A DNA stretch of 64,000 nt, taken from Henriciella barbarensis (GTDB lineage Bacteria > Pseudomonadota > Alphaproteobacteria > Caulobacterales > Hyphomonadaceae). Below, piece after piece: positions 18,005 to 26,071 of this stretch. The notes under the pieces are model-generated. The model made no database searches. It was not told where the DNA came from and saw only the letters and a program-made list of their open reading frames with translations. Each line of letters starts with the position of its first letter. Position 1 is the stretch's first letter. The stretch lies in assembly GCF_003576345.1 (NCBI RefSeq), contig NZ_QWGB01000009.1:124001-188000 (forward strand), given 5' to 3'. The position numbers and the translations under genes are program-made.

Positions 18005-19149
18005 GGCGCCACGCGCAGGGCAAAGTGGAAATCACCCTCATAGCCCGTCGGTATCCAGGATTCGGCAAGCTTGCCATTCTCATCGGCGAACAGGGCGTGG
18101 GCCGGGTCGTAGGAAAAGCGGCGGTGCAGGCGTAGGCCGCTGCCTTTCAGTTCGGCCGTTGCAAAACGATCTGAGAAGATAAGGCGAAGCCGTGCGACGC
18201 CGCTAGCCCGGGCAATCTTGCGGGCGGAGCGCATGAGACGGCCAATCGTAGCTGCGCGCGGCGCGCCGGGGGCGACCTCCAGATCGACAATATCGAGACC
18301 GGCAGGCTCATAGGCGTTCGGCTTGCTCAGGATAGCCAGCATCAGCCCGGAGATTTTCGATCCGTTTCGGGTGGTGAGTACCACGCTGCGGCCAGGCGCG
18401 TCGGGGTCAGACAGCTGATAGGCATAGAAGAGCGCGCTACGGACAGGGACGGCCTGCCGCGTACTGCGCAACTCGAAGTCGAAGTCCGCGACCGCGTGTG
18501 CATGATCAGGGTTGGCCGGGTCGAGCCAGTCACCGCCTTGCAGGTTCTGTCTTGCATGATCGGCAAGCGGCGTATGTCTTACTTTGAACCATTCGCGGGC
18601 CGACAGTGCATCGTACATGCGATCAGAGCGGGCAAGCCGCGAGAAGGCGACGCCAACACCCATCGAGAGAGGCCTGACCGGCCATTCAAGGCGGCTTCGG
18701 GCAGTCTCGCCTCTCCATGCTTTCATTCCCAGTTTCTTGTAGAGACCGGCAGAGCTGGCATTGTTGTTGAGAGAGTAGACGGCCGCGAGCCCGGGATAGG
18801 TCAAGGCACGCCGGGCAAGTCTGGGGCCGCTGCCACGGCCTTCTTGTCCGGCGATGAATGTGTGGCCTGTGGCGGCCTTGACGGGCGTCCCGTCCAGAAT
18901 GAAGTCGCGCGCCTGAAGGCCCACCATGGCCACGACACGGCCATCGCGCTCAGCTACGAAGCCGGCCGGTATGTCGCCCTGCTGCGGGTTTTCGAACAGT
19001 GCCCAGTGCCAGCCCGCCTGGCTGCGCCATGGGAAATCAACCTTCTCGACGAGCTCCATGACGCTTGGCAGGTCGTCTGGGGTGATTGTCCTGATCTTTA
19101 TCAAGGGATGGCCTCGGGTCTCTTCCTGCGACGTCTGCAGGGTGCCCAC
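17986..19149 (-). CDS. GNAT-like N-acetyltransferase family protein
   Basis: A protein of up to 387 residues whose N-terminal 150 residues form a GNAT-like fold: IRTITPDDLPSVMELVE at the start, AGFVAERDGRVVAMVGLQ, and GQEGRGSGPRLARRAL as the acetyl-CoA loop. The YSLNNNASSAGLYKKLGMK segment is characteristic. The C-terminal 200 residues (domain starting near ARQNLQGGDWLDP) resemble a second degenerate acetyltransferase domain. The annotated GTG start has little support; TTG at 19,104 with a GAGG upstream is an alternative. Substrate unknown. It converges on the DUF418 gene with overlap. Confidence 0.65.
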   Translation of the reverse strand: MGTLQTSQEETRGHPLIKIRTITPDDLPSVMELVEKVDFPWRSQAGWHWALFENPQQGDIPAGFVAERDGRVVAMVGLQARDFILDGTPVKAATGHTFIAGQEGRGSGPRLARRALTYPGLAAVYSLNNNASSAGLYKKLGMKAWRGETARSRLEWPVRPLSMGVGVAFSRLARSDRMYDALSAREWFKVRHTPLADHARQNLQGGDWLDPANPDHAHAVADFDFELRSTRQAVPVRSALFYAYQLSDPDAPGRSVVLTTRNGSKISGLMLAILSKPNAYEPAGLDIVDLEVAPGAPRAATIGRLMRSARKIARASGVARLRLIFSDRFATAELKGSGLRLHRRFSYDPAHALFADENGKLAESWIPTGYEGDFHFALRVAPQRAPR

Positions 19150-19253
19150 ACCTATTCGAGATAGTTTGAGAAAGAATTTGCCTGATTTGAACTGTTCGAA
19201 ATGTCCGGTCAGGGTTACTCAAAAGAAAAACCGGCAAGAGGGAGAGCTGTTCG

Positions 19254-20480
19254 ATGAGAATGCAGACGAGTATCGTTGCGCTGTTGGGGCTCGCTCTGGC
19301 GGCCTGTGGGGGCGCAGAGGAAAGTACATCGCGGGAACAATCGGACGGTGTTGTAACCGAGACGAGCGGGAATGAAGTCGATGCGTTCGAGGGGGCTACC
19401 GAGGCGGGCGAGGCCGATTATGCTGATATGGCGAACTGGCTATGCCATCCCGGTATGGGAGACGATGCATGTTCAGCTAATCTCGATCATACGGTGGTGA
19501 ACGCTGACGGCACGCTGGAAGAAGTGAGTTTTCAGGCTGCTGACGCGCCGCCTGTCGATTGCTTTTACGTCTACCCGACGATCTCTTTCGACTCGACGCC
19601 GAACAGCGATCTGAACGCGGGCCCCGAAGAAGCGCGTGTCGCGGCCTTGCAGCTTGGAGCGTTTGGCGAGACCTGCCGTCTCTTCGCGCCGGTTTACCGT
19701 CAGATCACGCTGACCCATTTGCAGAGTCTGATGGGCGGCGCTGAGTTCACGGCTGACGCGGAGCTCGGCTTCAATGACGTTGTCGACGCCTGGAATGCCT
19801 ATCTCGAAACGGAGAATGCTGGGCGCGGCGTTTTCCTGCTGGGACATTCCCAGGGGGCACGTATGGTCGAGCGGCTTATGCGCGAGACAATTAGCGGGTC
19901 TGACAGTGAGGACCTGATCGTCTCAGCCATGCCGATTGGCTATACGATGTATGCCGATGTGGACACGGGCAATGTAGGCGCCTTTCCGATCTGCCAAACC
20001 GGCGACCAGATTGGCTGTGTCATCGCCTATGTGACCTTTCGGTCCGACTTTCCGCCGCCGGAAGATAGCCGTTTCGGGGACACGAATGCCGATGGGCAGC
20101 GGGCCATCTGCGTAAACCCGGCTGAGTTGTCAGGTGATAACGGTTCCCTTGACGCACGTCTCGCGCGGACTGGCTTCTTCGGTATCGAGAATGCGCGTTT
20201 TGTTGAGGGACAGCGTATTTCAACACCCTATGCGTCGATGCCCGGCATGTTGTCCGCGGAATGCGTCGAAACCGACAGGCATACCTATCTGGCCGTTGAG
20301 GTTACCGGGGACCCCAGCGATCCGCGGGCCGATGATATCCTCGGCGATGTCGTTGTTGGCACGGATGTGCTGCGCGATTGGGGCTTGCACACGATCGATA
20401 TCAATGTCGCGATGGGCAACCTCGTTGCCATCGTGGAAACGCAAGCCGCTGCCTGGGCCACGGCCAGCACTGAGGAATAA
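19254..20480 (+). CDS. DUF3089 family lipoprotein, alpha/beta-hydrolase type
   Basis: A 408-residue lipoprotein; the signal ends with the lipobox LAAC near residue 18, followed by an acidic linker. The DUF3089 core has VDCFYVYPTI, RLFAPVYRQITL, and the nucleophile elbow GHSQGARM near residue 200. SAMPIGY and the terminal HTIDINVAMGNLV segment are typical of the family. It is expected to be an envelope-bound serine hydrolase of unknown substrate. GGGAG lies upstream of the start. It is followed at 20 bases by the convergent flavoprotein gene. Confidence 0.85.
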   Translation: MRMQTSIVALLGLALAACGGAEESTSREQSDGVVTETSGNEVDAFEGATEAGEADYADMANWLCHPGMGDDACSANLDHTVVNADGTLEEVSFQAADAPPVDCFYVYPTISFDSTPNSDLNAGPEEARVAALQLGAFGETCRLFAPVYRQITLTHLQSLMGGAEFTADAELGFNDVVDAWNAYLETENAGRGVFLLGHSQGARMVERLMRETISGSDSEDLIVSAMPIGYTMYADVDTGNVGAFPICQTGDQIGCVIAYVTFRSDFPPPEDSRFGDTNADGQRAICVNPAELSGDNGSLDARLARTGFFGIENARFVEGQRISTPYASMPGMLSAECVETDRHTYLAVEVTGDPSDPRADDILGDVVVGTDVLRDWGLHTIDINVAMGNLVAIVETQAAAWATASTEE

Positions 20481-20499
20481 GCCGCGGGTGAAGCCCGGT

Positions 20500-21627
20500 T
20501 CAGGCGTTTGCGCTGAGCCGGGCTGCCAGTTCTGCATGGCCTTCGACCATGCGGGTGATCTGCGCCGGGTCCGGCTCCAGAGTGTCATCACCTTCATCAT
20601 GCGTGCCGCCGAGTACGATGCCGGTCTTGCGCGGAAACATGTAGAGGACGCCGTTCGAGGTGGGCGCGACGTAGGAATAGGTCACGTCCGGTTGGGGCAG
20701 GAGATGGCTGAGCTGGCCTTTGACCGGCACCAGCGTCTCGTCACCGAACAGGCCTGCAGCGCCGAGGCCGGTACAGTTCACGATTGTCTGTTCTGGTAGC
20801 TCCATCACATCGTCTATGGAGGCCAGCCGCACGCGAACGGTGCGCGCACCGGCCAGCTGCGCGTCCTGCAGGATGGCGTCGAGATAATAGTCCGGGTCGA
20901 TGATCATCGCCTTGAAGCGCTCTTCATAGGCATATCCGAACAGGGTGTTTTCGGTCGATGTGCGAAGAGCCGGATAGATGTCGTCGCCGCCTGGTAGCTC
21001 ATAGCGCGGCGAGGGAATGCGGCGGCCCAGCTGGTGATGGTCGGCCCAGTAGACGCCATATCCCGGCCGGTTCACATAAGGCAGGAAACCATAATAAGCG
21101 AGGCGGACAAGCTTGCGGTTCATGGCGAGCCATTCCTGGGTGACGGCCGAGCGGTCGAAATACCCCGTTGGCATCCAGAGAACGCCCGCCACGTTGGACG
21201 TGGTGTGCGGCGGCAACTGTTCGGCGTAGATCGTTACCTTATGGCCGCGCCGGGCGAGAATGAGCGCAGCGGTCAGGCCCTGAACGCCGCATCCAAGGAT
21301 GGCAATATCGCGTGCGCCAGTGGCTGTCGCTTCGTCTGCGGCAACCGATGCGGTTCCCCACGACATGGTTACGCCGCAGCCGCCATGGCCGTAATTGTGG
21401 ATGACGGTTTTGTCGCCGAGCCGTTCCGCCTCAAGCCGATAACCTGTAGGGCGATAAGGGCGATGGCCAACAACGGTACGCGTGACGCGCGACAGGCTCG
21501 ACTGAACGGGGACGTAGTTATTGTAAGGGCCGGTGACGGCTGGCGTGATTGTGTCCGCTGCCGGCCGTGTGGCGCAGGCACCCAGCGTGGCAAGACCCAC
21601 TCCGCTCACAAAATCGCGTCGCCGCAT
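20500..21627 (-). CDS. Circularly permuted D-amino-acid-oxidase-type flavoprotein, Tat-exported
   Basis: A 375-residue FAD-dependent oxidoreductase with a twin-arginine signal (RRRDFVSG) and a possible lipobox (TLGAC). Residues 53-100 carry GHRPYRPTGYRLEAERL and VIHNYGHGGCGVTMSWGTA, which in D-amino-acid oxidases form the C-terminal substrate and FAD-binding block. The FAD-binding Rossmann motif ILGCGVQGLTAALILARRG comes after it, at residues 109-128, followed by PPHTTSNVAGVLWMP. The C-terminus ends shortly after IVLGGTHDEGDD, where the missing block would follow in ordinary enzymes. It probably oxidises an amino acid or related amine outside the cytoplasm. The family is DAO-like; the exact substrate is unknown. 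Confidence 0.85.
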   Translation of the reverse strand: MRRRDFVSGVGLATLGACATRPAADTITPAVTGPYNNYVPVQSSLSRVTRTVVGHRPYRPTGYRLEAERLGDKTVIHNYGHGGCGVTMSWGTASVAADEATATGARDIAILGCGVQGLTAALILARRGHKVTIYAEQLPPHTTSNVAGVLWMPTGYFDRSAVTQEWLAMNRKLVRLAYYGFLPYVNRPGYGVYWADHHQLGRRIPSPRYELPGGDDIYPALRTSTENTLFGYAYEERFKAMIIDPDYYLDAILQDAQLAGARTVRVRLASIDDVMELPEQTIVNCTGLGAAGLFGDETLVPVKGQLSHLLPQPDVTYSYVAPTSNGVLYMFPRKTGIVLGGTHDEGDDTLEPDPAQITRMVEGHAELAARLSANA

Positions 21628-21776
21628 TCAAGTCACCTCATCCCAATCTGCTGTCCACCCCGATAGAGGACACTGCCCGCACCTTCTTGCGAGGGCAAGG
21701 CATTCGCGCGCAGGGCCGGAACCGGACTGCCCGTGCCCTGTTCATCAATCACCAAAGCAAATGAATGGAGCAGCAA

Positions 21777-22001
21777 ATGTCCAAGGGAAACGGATATAAT
21801 GAAGGCGACAAGGTTGAGTGGGACTGGGGCGATGGCACCGGGTCCGGCAAGATCAAATCAGTCTACACGCAAAAGCGGACGGTAAAGATCAAAGGCGAAG
21901 AAATCACGCGCGATGCCAGCGAAGATGAACCAGCCTATCTGATCGAGCATGAGGATTCTGAAGTCCTGAAGAGCCACTCGGAAGTTCGCAAGGCATCATG
22001 A
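21777..22001 (+). CDS. DUF2945 (hypervirulence-associated TUDOR domain) protein
   Basis: A 74-residue protein consisting of one small beta-barrel domain: YNEGDKVEWDWGDGTGSGKI, the KIKGEEITRDASEDEPAYLIE segment and LKSHSEVRK are the conserved DUF2945 blocks. Proteins of this type are thought to bind nucleic acid or protein, but the function in bacteria is unknown. The ATG at 21,777 has GGAG about 6 bases upstream and is preferred to the ATG at 21,765. It overlaps the next gene by four bases (ATGA). Confidence 0.85.
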   Translation: MSKGNGYNEGDKVEWDWGDGTGSGKIKSVYTQKRTVKIKGEEITRDASEDEPAYLIEHEDSEVLKSHSEVRKAS

Positions 22002-22342
22002 GTACGCCTAAGAAATACGACGACATTGATTTCCAGCCACCCAGGAAAGTTGCGGATGAGGCTGAGAAAGGTCTCAAGCTTCGTGACGAGTTTGAGCGGG
22101 GCGGCACCGATGTCGGGATCGCACGCGCGCGAGACTTAAAGAACCGCAAGTCCGTATCACCCGACACAATCGAGCGGATGGTCAGCTACTTCGCGCGCCA
22201 TGAAGTCGATAAGAAGGCTGACAATTTCGGCAATGATGACGACCCGTCGGCCGGGTATATCGCCTGGCTCCTATGGGGCGGTGATGCCGGCAAGGACTGG
22301 TGCGAGCGTGTGAAGTCTCAGATGGAGAAGGCGGACGAATAG
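21998..22342 (+). CDS. Conserved small protein, partner of the DUF2945 gene
   Basis: A 114-residue soluble protein with no signal peptide. GLKLRDEFERGGTDVGIARARDL, SPDTIERMVSYFARHEVDKKA and PSAGYIAWLLWGGDAGKDW are conserved blocks found in small proteins and in the middle of some phage-derived proteins of alphaproteobacteria; I know no assigned function. It overlaps the DUF2945 gene by four bases, so the two are translationally coupled. A bidirectional hairpin lies 29 bases downstream. Confidence 0.6.
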   Translation: MSTPKKYDDIDFQPPRKVADEAEKGLKLRDEFERGGTDVGIARARDLKNRKSVSPDTIERMVSYFARHEVDKKADNFGNDDDPSAGYIAWLLWGGDAGKDWCERVKSQMEKADE

Positions 22343-22370
22343 CCCGCCCAATCGGAATGCACTTTCAAAA

Positions 22371-22399
22371 AAGGCCGACGCGATGATCACGCCGGCCTT
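22371..22399. terminator. Bidirectional terminator between convergent genes
   Basis: AAGGCCG (22,371-22,377) pairs with CGGCCTT (22,393-22,399). On the minus strand it is followed by TTTTTTGAAAG, which makes a good intrinsic terminator for the lipoprotein gene ending at 22,423. On the plus strand the following TCTCATTTTAT is a weaker tail serving the DUF2945 pair. Confidence 0.7.
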
Positions 22400-22422
22400 C
22401 TCATTTTATCAGGTGCTTCGAA

Positions 22423-23040
22423 CTATTCTTCCGTTTCCATGTCCGCGTCTACTTCACCTTCAGCTTCTTCTTCGTCAGCCTCAGGGCGTTCCGGACGGCA
22501 ATCGCTGACGAGATTTTGCATCTCCTCACCAGCAGGAACGACGATCTCGTCCTGACCGGAGCGTACGCGGATTGCATCATTCGCATTGACGAGCGTTGCG
22601 ACACCGTTGGTGGCAGGGTCAACCGAACCACCAATCATCGGCGTGTCCATTTCCAGAGCGACAGCATCGATACTGACATTGCCAGCGGAGGTGAGGAAGT
22701 CGATGGACTCGCCGCCTTCGCCCTCGCTGATCGCGCGCTGAACGACGAGCATTTTGCCTTCGCCTTCGACCTGTTCGGCACGGCAGATCAGCGTCAGTAG
22801 CGTTTCATCACCAGACGTGAAGCTGACGGCCGGATCGCCGCGATCGGTCGATGCGGCCCAGCTACCTTCCATCGGTGTCGGCATTTCACTGGAGACGCCA
22901 GCATTTGATTGCGCTTCAGACGCGGCTTCTTCCATAGAAGGGCCGGGCGTCGGCATTGTGCCGTCGGGGCTGTCATAGCCGCCTTCATTGCCACATGCGG
23001 CGAGCGCAGCGGGCAGGAGTGCTAACAGGATCAGTCTCAT
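22423..23040 (-). CDS. Acidic lipoprotein of unknown function
   Basis: A 205-residue lipoprotein with signal MRLILLALLPAALAAC, lipid cysteine at residue 16. A Pro/Ser/Glu-rich linker (to about residue 60) leads to a small beta-rich domain containing WAASTDRGDPAVSFTSGDETLLTLICRAE and a second cysteine near the end (VSDCRPE), probably disulfide-linked. The C-terminus is a run of acidic residues (EADEEEAEGEVDADMETEE). I recognise no family. It is likely a periplasmic-facing protein anchored to a membrane. Confidence 0.7.
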   Translation of the reverse strand: MRLILLALLPAALAACGNEGGYDSPDGTMPTPGPSMEEAASEAQSNAGVSSEMPTPMEGSWAASTDRGDPAVSFTSGDETLLTLICRAEQVEGEGKMLVVQRAISEGEGGESIDFLTSAGNVSIDAVALEMDTPMIGGSVDPATNGVATLVNANDAIRVRSGQDEIVVPAGEEMQNLVSDCRPERPEADEEEAEGEVDADMETEE

Positions 23041-23177
23041 GGAAGGTATCCTTTCGATTCAGACATTCGGATGCCATAACGCGGGCACTTCGGTCAGAGT
23101 TGCTCAAGATTCAAAAATGATTGGCTGAACCGACAATGTTTCTGGCGACTCGTGGCTGGCGAGGGTAAGGAGCGGGC

Positions 23178-23498
23178 ATGACTGAACGGCGCCCTAATCT
23201 GCGCGAGCGCATCATGCATGTCGAGCTGAAGTCGGGCTTCGCCGATAATGGTCCGGCATGGATCGACCGTGTCCGTTTCTCAAAGTCGGGCCGCTCTGCC
23301 TATTTTCAGGGGCGAGAACTTCTGAACATTGGCGGTAGTGGCATACGTGGCAATTACAGGGACGTTGAGACCCGAGAGGAATTCTGGGTTTCCGGCGTCA
23401 AGAAAAACCGGGCAGATCGCCATTGGGCAGGCGGCGGCCCCGTTGAAATAAACCCGGCCATTCGGGTTGAATACGAAAGACTCATTGAGGCGAAATGA
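23178..23498 (+). CDS. Conserved small protein of the SGRSx[12 protein letters not shown] type
   Basis: A 106-residue cytoplasmic protein. The core [43 protein letters not shown] and the terminal [14 protein letters not shown] are conserved in many bacteria, where the family is often wrongly named after deoxyxylulose phosphate synthase. No function is established. It overlaps the start of purL by four bases (ATGA), so it is translated with purL. The 137 bases upstream, divergent to the lipoprotein gene, presumably hold the promoter for this gene and purL. Confidence 0.7.
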   Translation: MTERRPNLRERIMHVELKSGFADNGPAWIDRVRFSKSGRSAYFQGRELLNIGGSGIRGNYRDVETREEFWVSGVKKNRADRHWAGGGPVEINPAIRVEYERLIEAK

Positions 23499-25789
23499 CC
23501 GATACATCTGCCATTCTCGAGCATCTCAAAGCTGAGCAGTCCGAAACCGACGCTGCCGGCCACGGCATCAATGCGGAGGAGTGGGACCGGCTTTTCACGA
23601 GGCTGGGTCGTAGTCCGAACCTTGTCGAGCTTGGCATCTATTCGGTGATGTGGTCGGAGCACTGCTCCTACAAGTCTTCGCGCCGCCACCTGTCGAAATT
23701 CCCGACCAAGAATGACCGGGTCATCCAGGGGCCGGGCGAGAATGCGGGCGTCATCGATATTGGCGACGGTCAGGCGGCGATCTTCAAGATGGAGTCGCAT
23801 AACCACCCGTCCTACATCGAGCCCTATCAAGGCGCGGCGACCGGCGTTGGCGGCATCCTGCGCGACGTGTTCACCATGGGGGCGCGGCCGATTGCGCTGG
23901 TCAATGCGCTGCGCTTTGGCGACCCGAGCCATCCGAAGACGCGCTCACTCGTGGCTGGCGTGGTCGCTGGGATCGGTGGTTACGGCAATTGCGTTGGCGT
24001 GCCGACGGTTGCGGGCGAGACGCAGTTCGATGAAGGCTATAATGGCAACATCCTCGTCAATGCGATGGCCGTTGGCCTCGCGGATCAGGACAAGATTTTC
24101 TATGCGCGCGGTGCAACGCCCGGAAACCAGATCTTCTATGTCGGCTCCAAGACGGGCCGCGACGGCATACATGGCGCGACCATGGCCTCGGCCGAATTTT
24201 CTGAAGGCGATGAAGAGAAGCGCCCGACCGTGCAGGTGGGTGACCCCTTCACCGAGAAGCTGCTGATCGAGGCCTGCCTTGAGCTGATGGCAACCGATGC
24301 CATTCAGGCCATTCAGGATATGGGCGCGGCAGGTCTGACCTCCTCGTCGGTCGAGATGGCTGACAAGGGCGGCATCGGTATCGAGATGGACCTCGACAAG
24401 GTGCCTCAGCGTGAAACCGGTATGACCGCCTATGAGATCATGCTGTCGGAAAGCCAGGAGCGGATGCTCATGGTGCTGAAGCCGGGCAAGGAAGATCTCG
24501 CCAAGGCGATCTTCGAGAAATACGACCTAGACGCCGAAGTCATCGGCATGACGACCGATACCGGTCACATGGTGCTGAAGCAATTTGGCGAAGTGGTCTG
24601 CGATATCCCTGTCGCGCCGCTGGCAGAAGATGCGCCGAACTATGACCGCCCATGGGTAGAGCCAAAGGCGCGCGCGCCGCTCGATATCTCGAAGTATCCG
24701 GAGCCTGAGGATTACGGCGAAGTGCTGCTGAAGCTCATGTCCTCGCCAGACATGGCGTCGAAACGCTGGATCTGGGAGCAGTATGACCGCCACGTGATGG
24801 GCGATACCGTCGACAGCTCGCAGTCCATGGGCGACGCCGCCATTGTGCGCATTCACGGCACGAACAAGGCGTTGGCCATCTGTTCGGACTGCAACCCGCA
24901 CTATGTCGCCGCTGACCCGTTCGAGGGTGGCAAGGCGGTGGTGGCCGAGGCCTATCGCAACCTGTCCAGCGTTGGAGCGACACCGATCGCGATCACCGAC
25001 AATCTCAATTTTGGCAATCCGGAAAAGCCCGCCACGATGGGCTATATCGTGAAGTCGATCGAAGGCATGGCCGAGGCCTGCCGCGTGCTCGACTTCCCGG
25101 TCGTCTCCGGAAATGTCAGCCTCTACAATGAGACCGACGGCAAGGCGATCCCGCCGACGCCTGTGGTCGGCGGTGTCGGCCTGATCGAGGATGTTTCCAA
25201 GGTCGCAACGCTGAAAGGCGCGCAGCCGGGTGACGTGCTCGTCCTCATCGGCGAGACGAAGGGGCATCTCGGCGCGTCGCTCTATGCGCGTGAGTGGCTG
25301 GGCCTCAAAGGCGAGGAGCTCGGCCCGCCGCCGCCAGTTGATCTTGAAATTGAGATGAAGAACGCGGCTTTCGTGCGCAAGTTGATTGAAGGGGGGCTGG
25401 TCAACGCAGTGCACGACGTCAGCGACGGGGGTCTAGCGTGTGCTGTTGCAGAGATGGCTATGGCCAGTGGAATGGGTTTGTATTTAGATCCATACACCGT
25501 TTTTGCTTGGTCCCCTTCAGATCAAGTCAGCCCGCTGAGTGTCATGTTTTCCGAAGATACTGGGCGCTATTTGGTTGCACTTCCTAAAGACAAAGCAGGT
25601 CTTATAACCCGCTTGGCAGGCGCGGCTGGTGTAGCCCATGTTAATTTGGAAAGTAGTTCCGGATTTCGTGAGGAAAGCGAGACCATCAGCTTCGTATTCG
25701 ATGAATACGGAATTCACGATGTCGAATTCAGCACGCTCCGTGAAGCTCATGAAGGCTGGCTGCCGAGCTATATGAAGGGCGAGAACTAG
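23495..25789 (+). CDS. purL: Phosphoribosylformylglycinamidine synthase subunit PurL
   Basis: A 764-residue small-type PurL, the ATP-using subunit that converts FGAR to FGAM with ammonia from Pur[39 protein letters not shown] and the GDPSHPKTR region form the N-terminal half; the second half has the [18 protein letters not shown] block and the [13 protein letters not shown] substrate loop. The last ~115 codons (from about 25,440) use codons such as TTA, ATA and many T/A-ending triplets that are rare elsewhere in the gene. The protein there is still in frame, with [10 protein letters not shown] and [11 protein letters not shown] present. This points to a recombined 3' end. Confidence 0.95.
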   Translation: MTDTSAILEHLKAEQSETDAAGHGINAEEWDRLFTRLGRSPNLVELGIYSVMWSEHCSYKSSRRHLSKFPTKNDRVIQGPGENAGVIDIGDGQAAIFKMESHNHPSYIEPYQGAATGVGGILRDVFTMGARPIALVNALRFGDPSHPKTRSLVAGVVAGIGGYGNCVGVPTVAGETQFDEGYNGNILVNAMAVGLADQDKIFYARGATPGNQIFYVGSKTGRDGIHGATMASAEFSEGDEEKRPTVQVGDPFTEKLLIEACLELMATDAIQAIQDMGAAGLTSSSVEMADKGGIGIEMDLDKVPQRETGMTAYEIMLSESQERMLMVLKPGKEDLAKAIFEKYDLDAEVIGMTTDTGHMVLKQFGEVVCDIPVAPLAEDAPNYDRPWVEPKARAPLDISKYPEPEDYGEVLLKLMSSPDMASKRWIWEQYDRHVMGDTVDSSQSMGDAAIVRIHGTNKALAICSDCNPHYVAADPFEGGKAVVAEAYRNLSSVGATPIAITDNLNFGNPEKPATMGYIVKSIEGMAEACRVLDFPVVSGNVSLYNETDGKAIPPTPVVGGVGLIEDVSKVATLKGAQPGDVLVLIGETKGHLGASLYAREWLGLKGEELGPPPPVDLEIEMKNAAFVRKLIEGGLVNAVHDVSDGGLACAVAEMAMASGMGLYLDPYTVFAWSPSDQVSPLSVMFSEDTGRYLVALPKDKAGLITRLAGAAGVAHVNLESSSGFREESETISFVFDEYGIHDVEFSTLREAHEGWLPSYMKGEN

Positions 25790-26071
25790 TCCGCTAGAGC
25801 GCACGCGCTGAGCGTAGATGTATAAAAATTCACTGTTTTTTGATCCAACTTGCTTTACGCAACGTATGCGTGTGCGAGAGGAAAACCGTCGATGGTGGCC
25901 TCGTGCCTCTTTCTCTCGCGCGCGCGCCAGTGTCCTTGCGGATGCTGGCGCGCCAAATATTTCAGGCCTTCTGATTTCGTGGTTTCGGCGCACGGGTTGA
26001 ACTTCCCTCCGCTCTGGCATTGACCTTTCATGCGGCTGGCGCTTCGGTGCTGCCATAATGGAGGTTCCCCA
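25790..26071. other. Intergenic stretch after purL, upstream of the M2 peptidase gene
   Basis: A 282-base gap. The first ~80 bases continue the A/T-rich composition of the purL 3' end. A strong imperfect hairpin, GCGCGCCAG (25,922-25,930) with CTGGCGCGC (25,945-25,953), may end purL transcription although no T-run follows. A GGAGG at about 26,060 serves the next gene. I see no coding frame with credible codon use. Confidence 0.5.

Noticed and set aside
25805-25870. Possible mobile-element remnant in the A/T-rich bases after purL
   Set aside because: No inverted terminal repeats, target duplication or transposase fragment visible; treated only as part of the composition seam.
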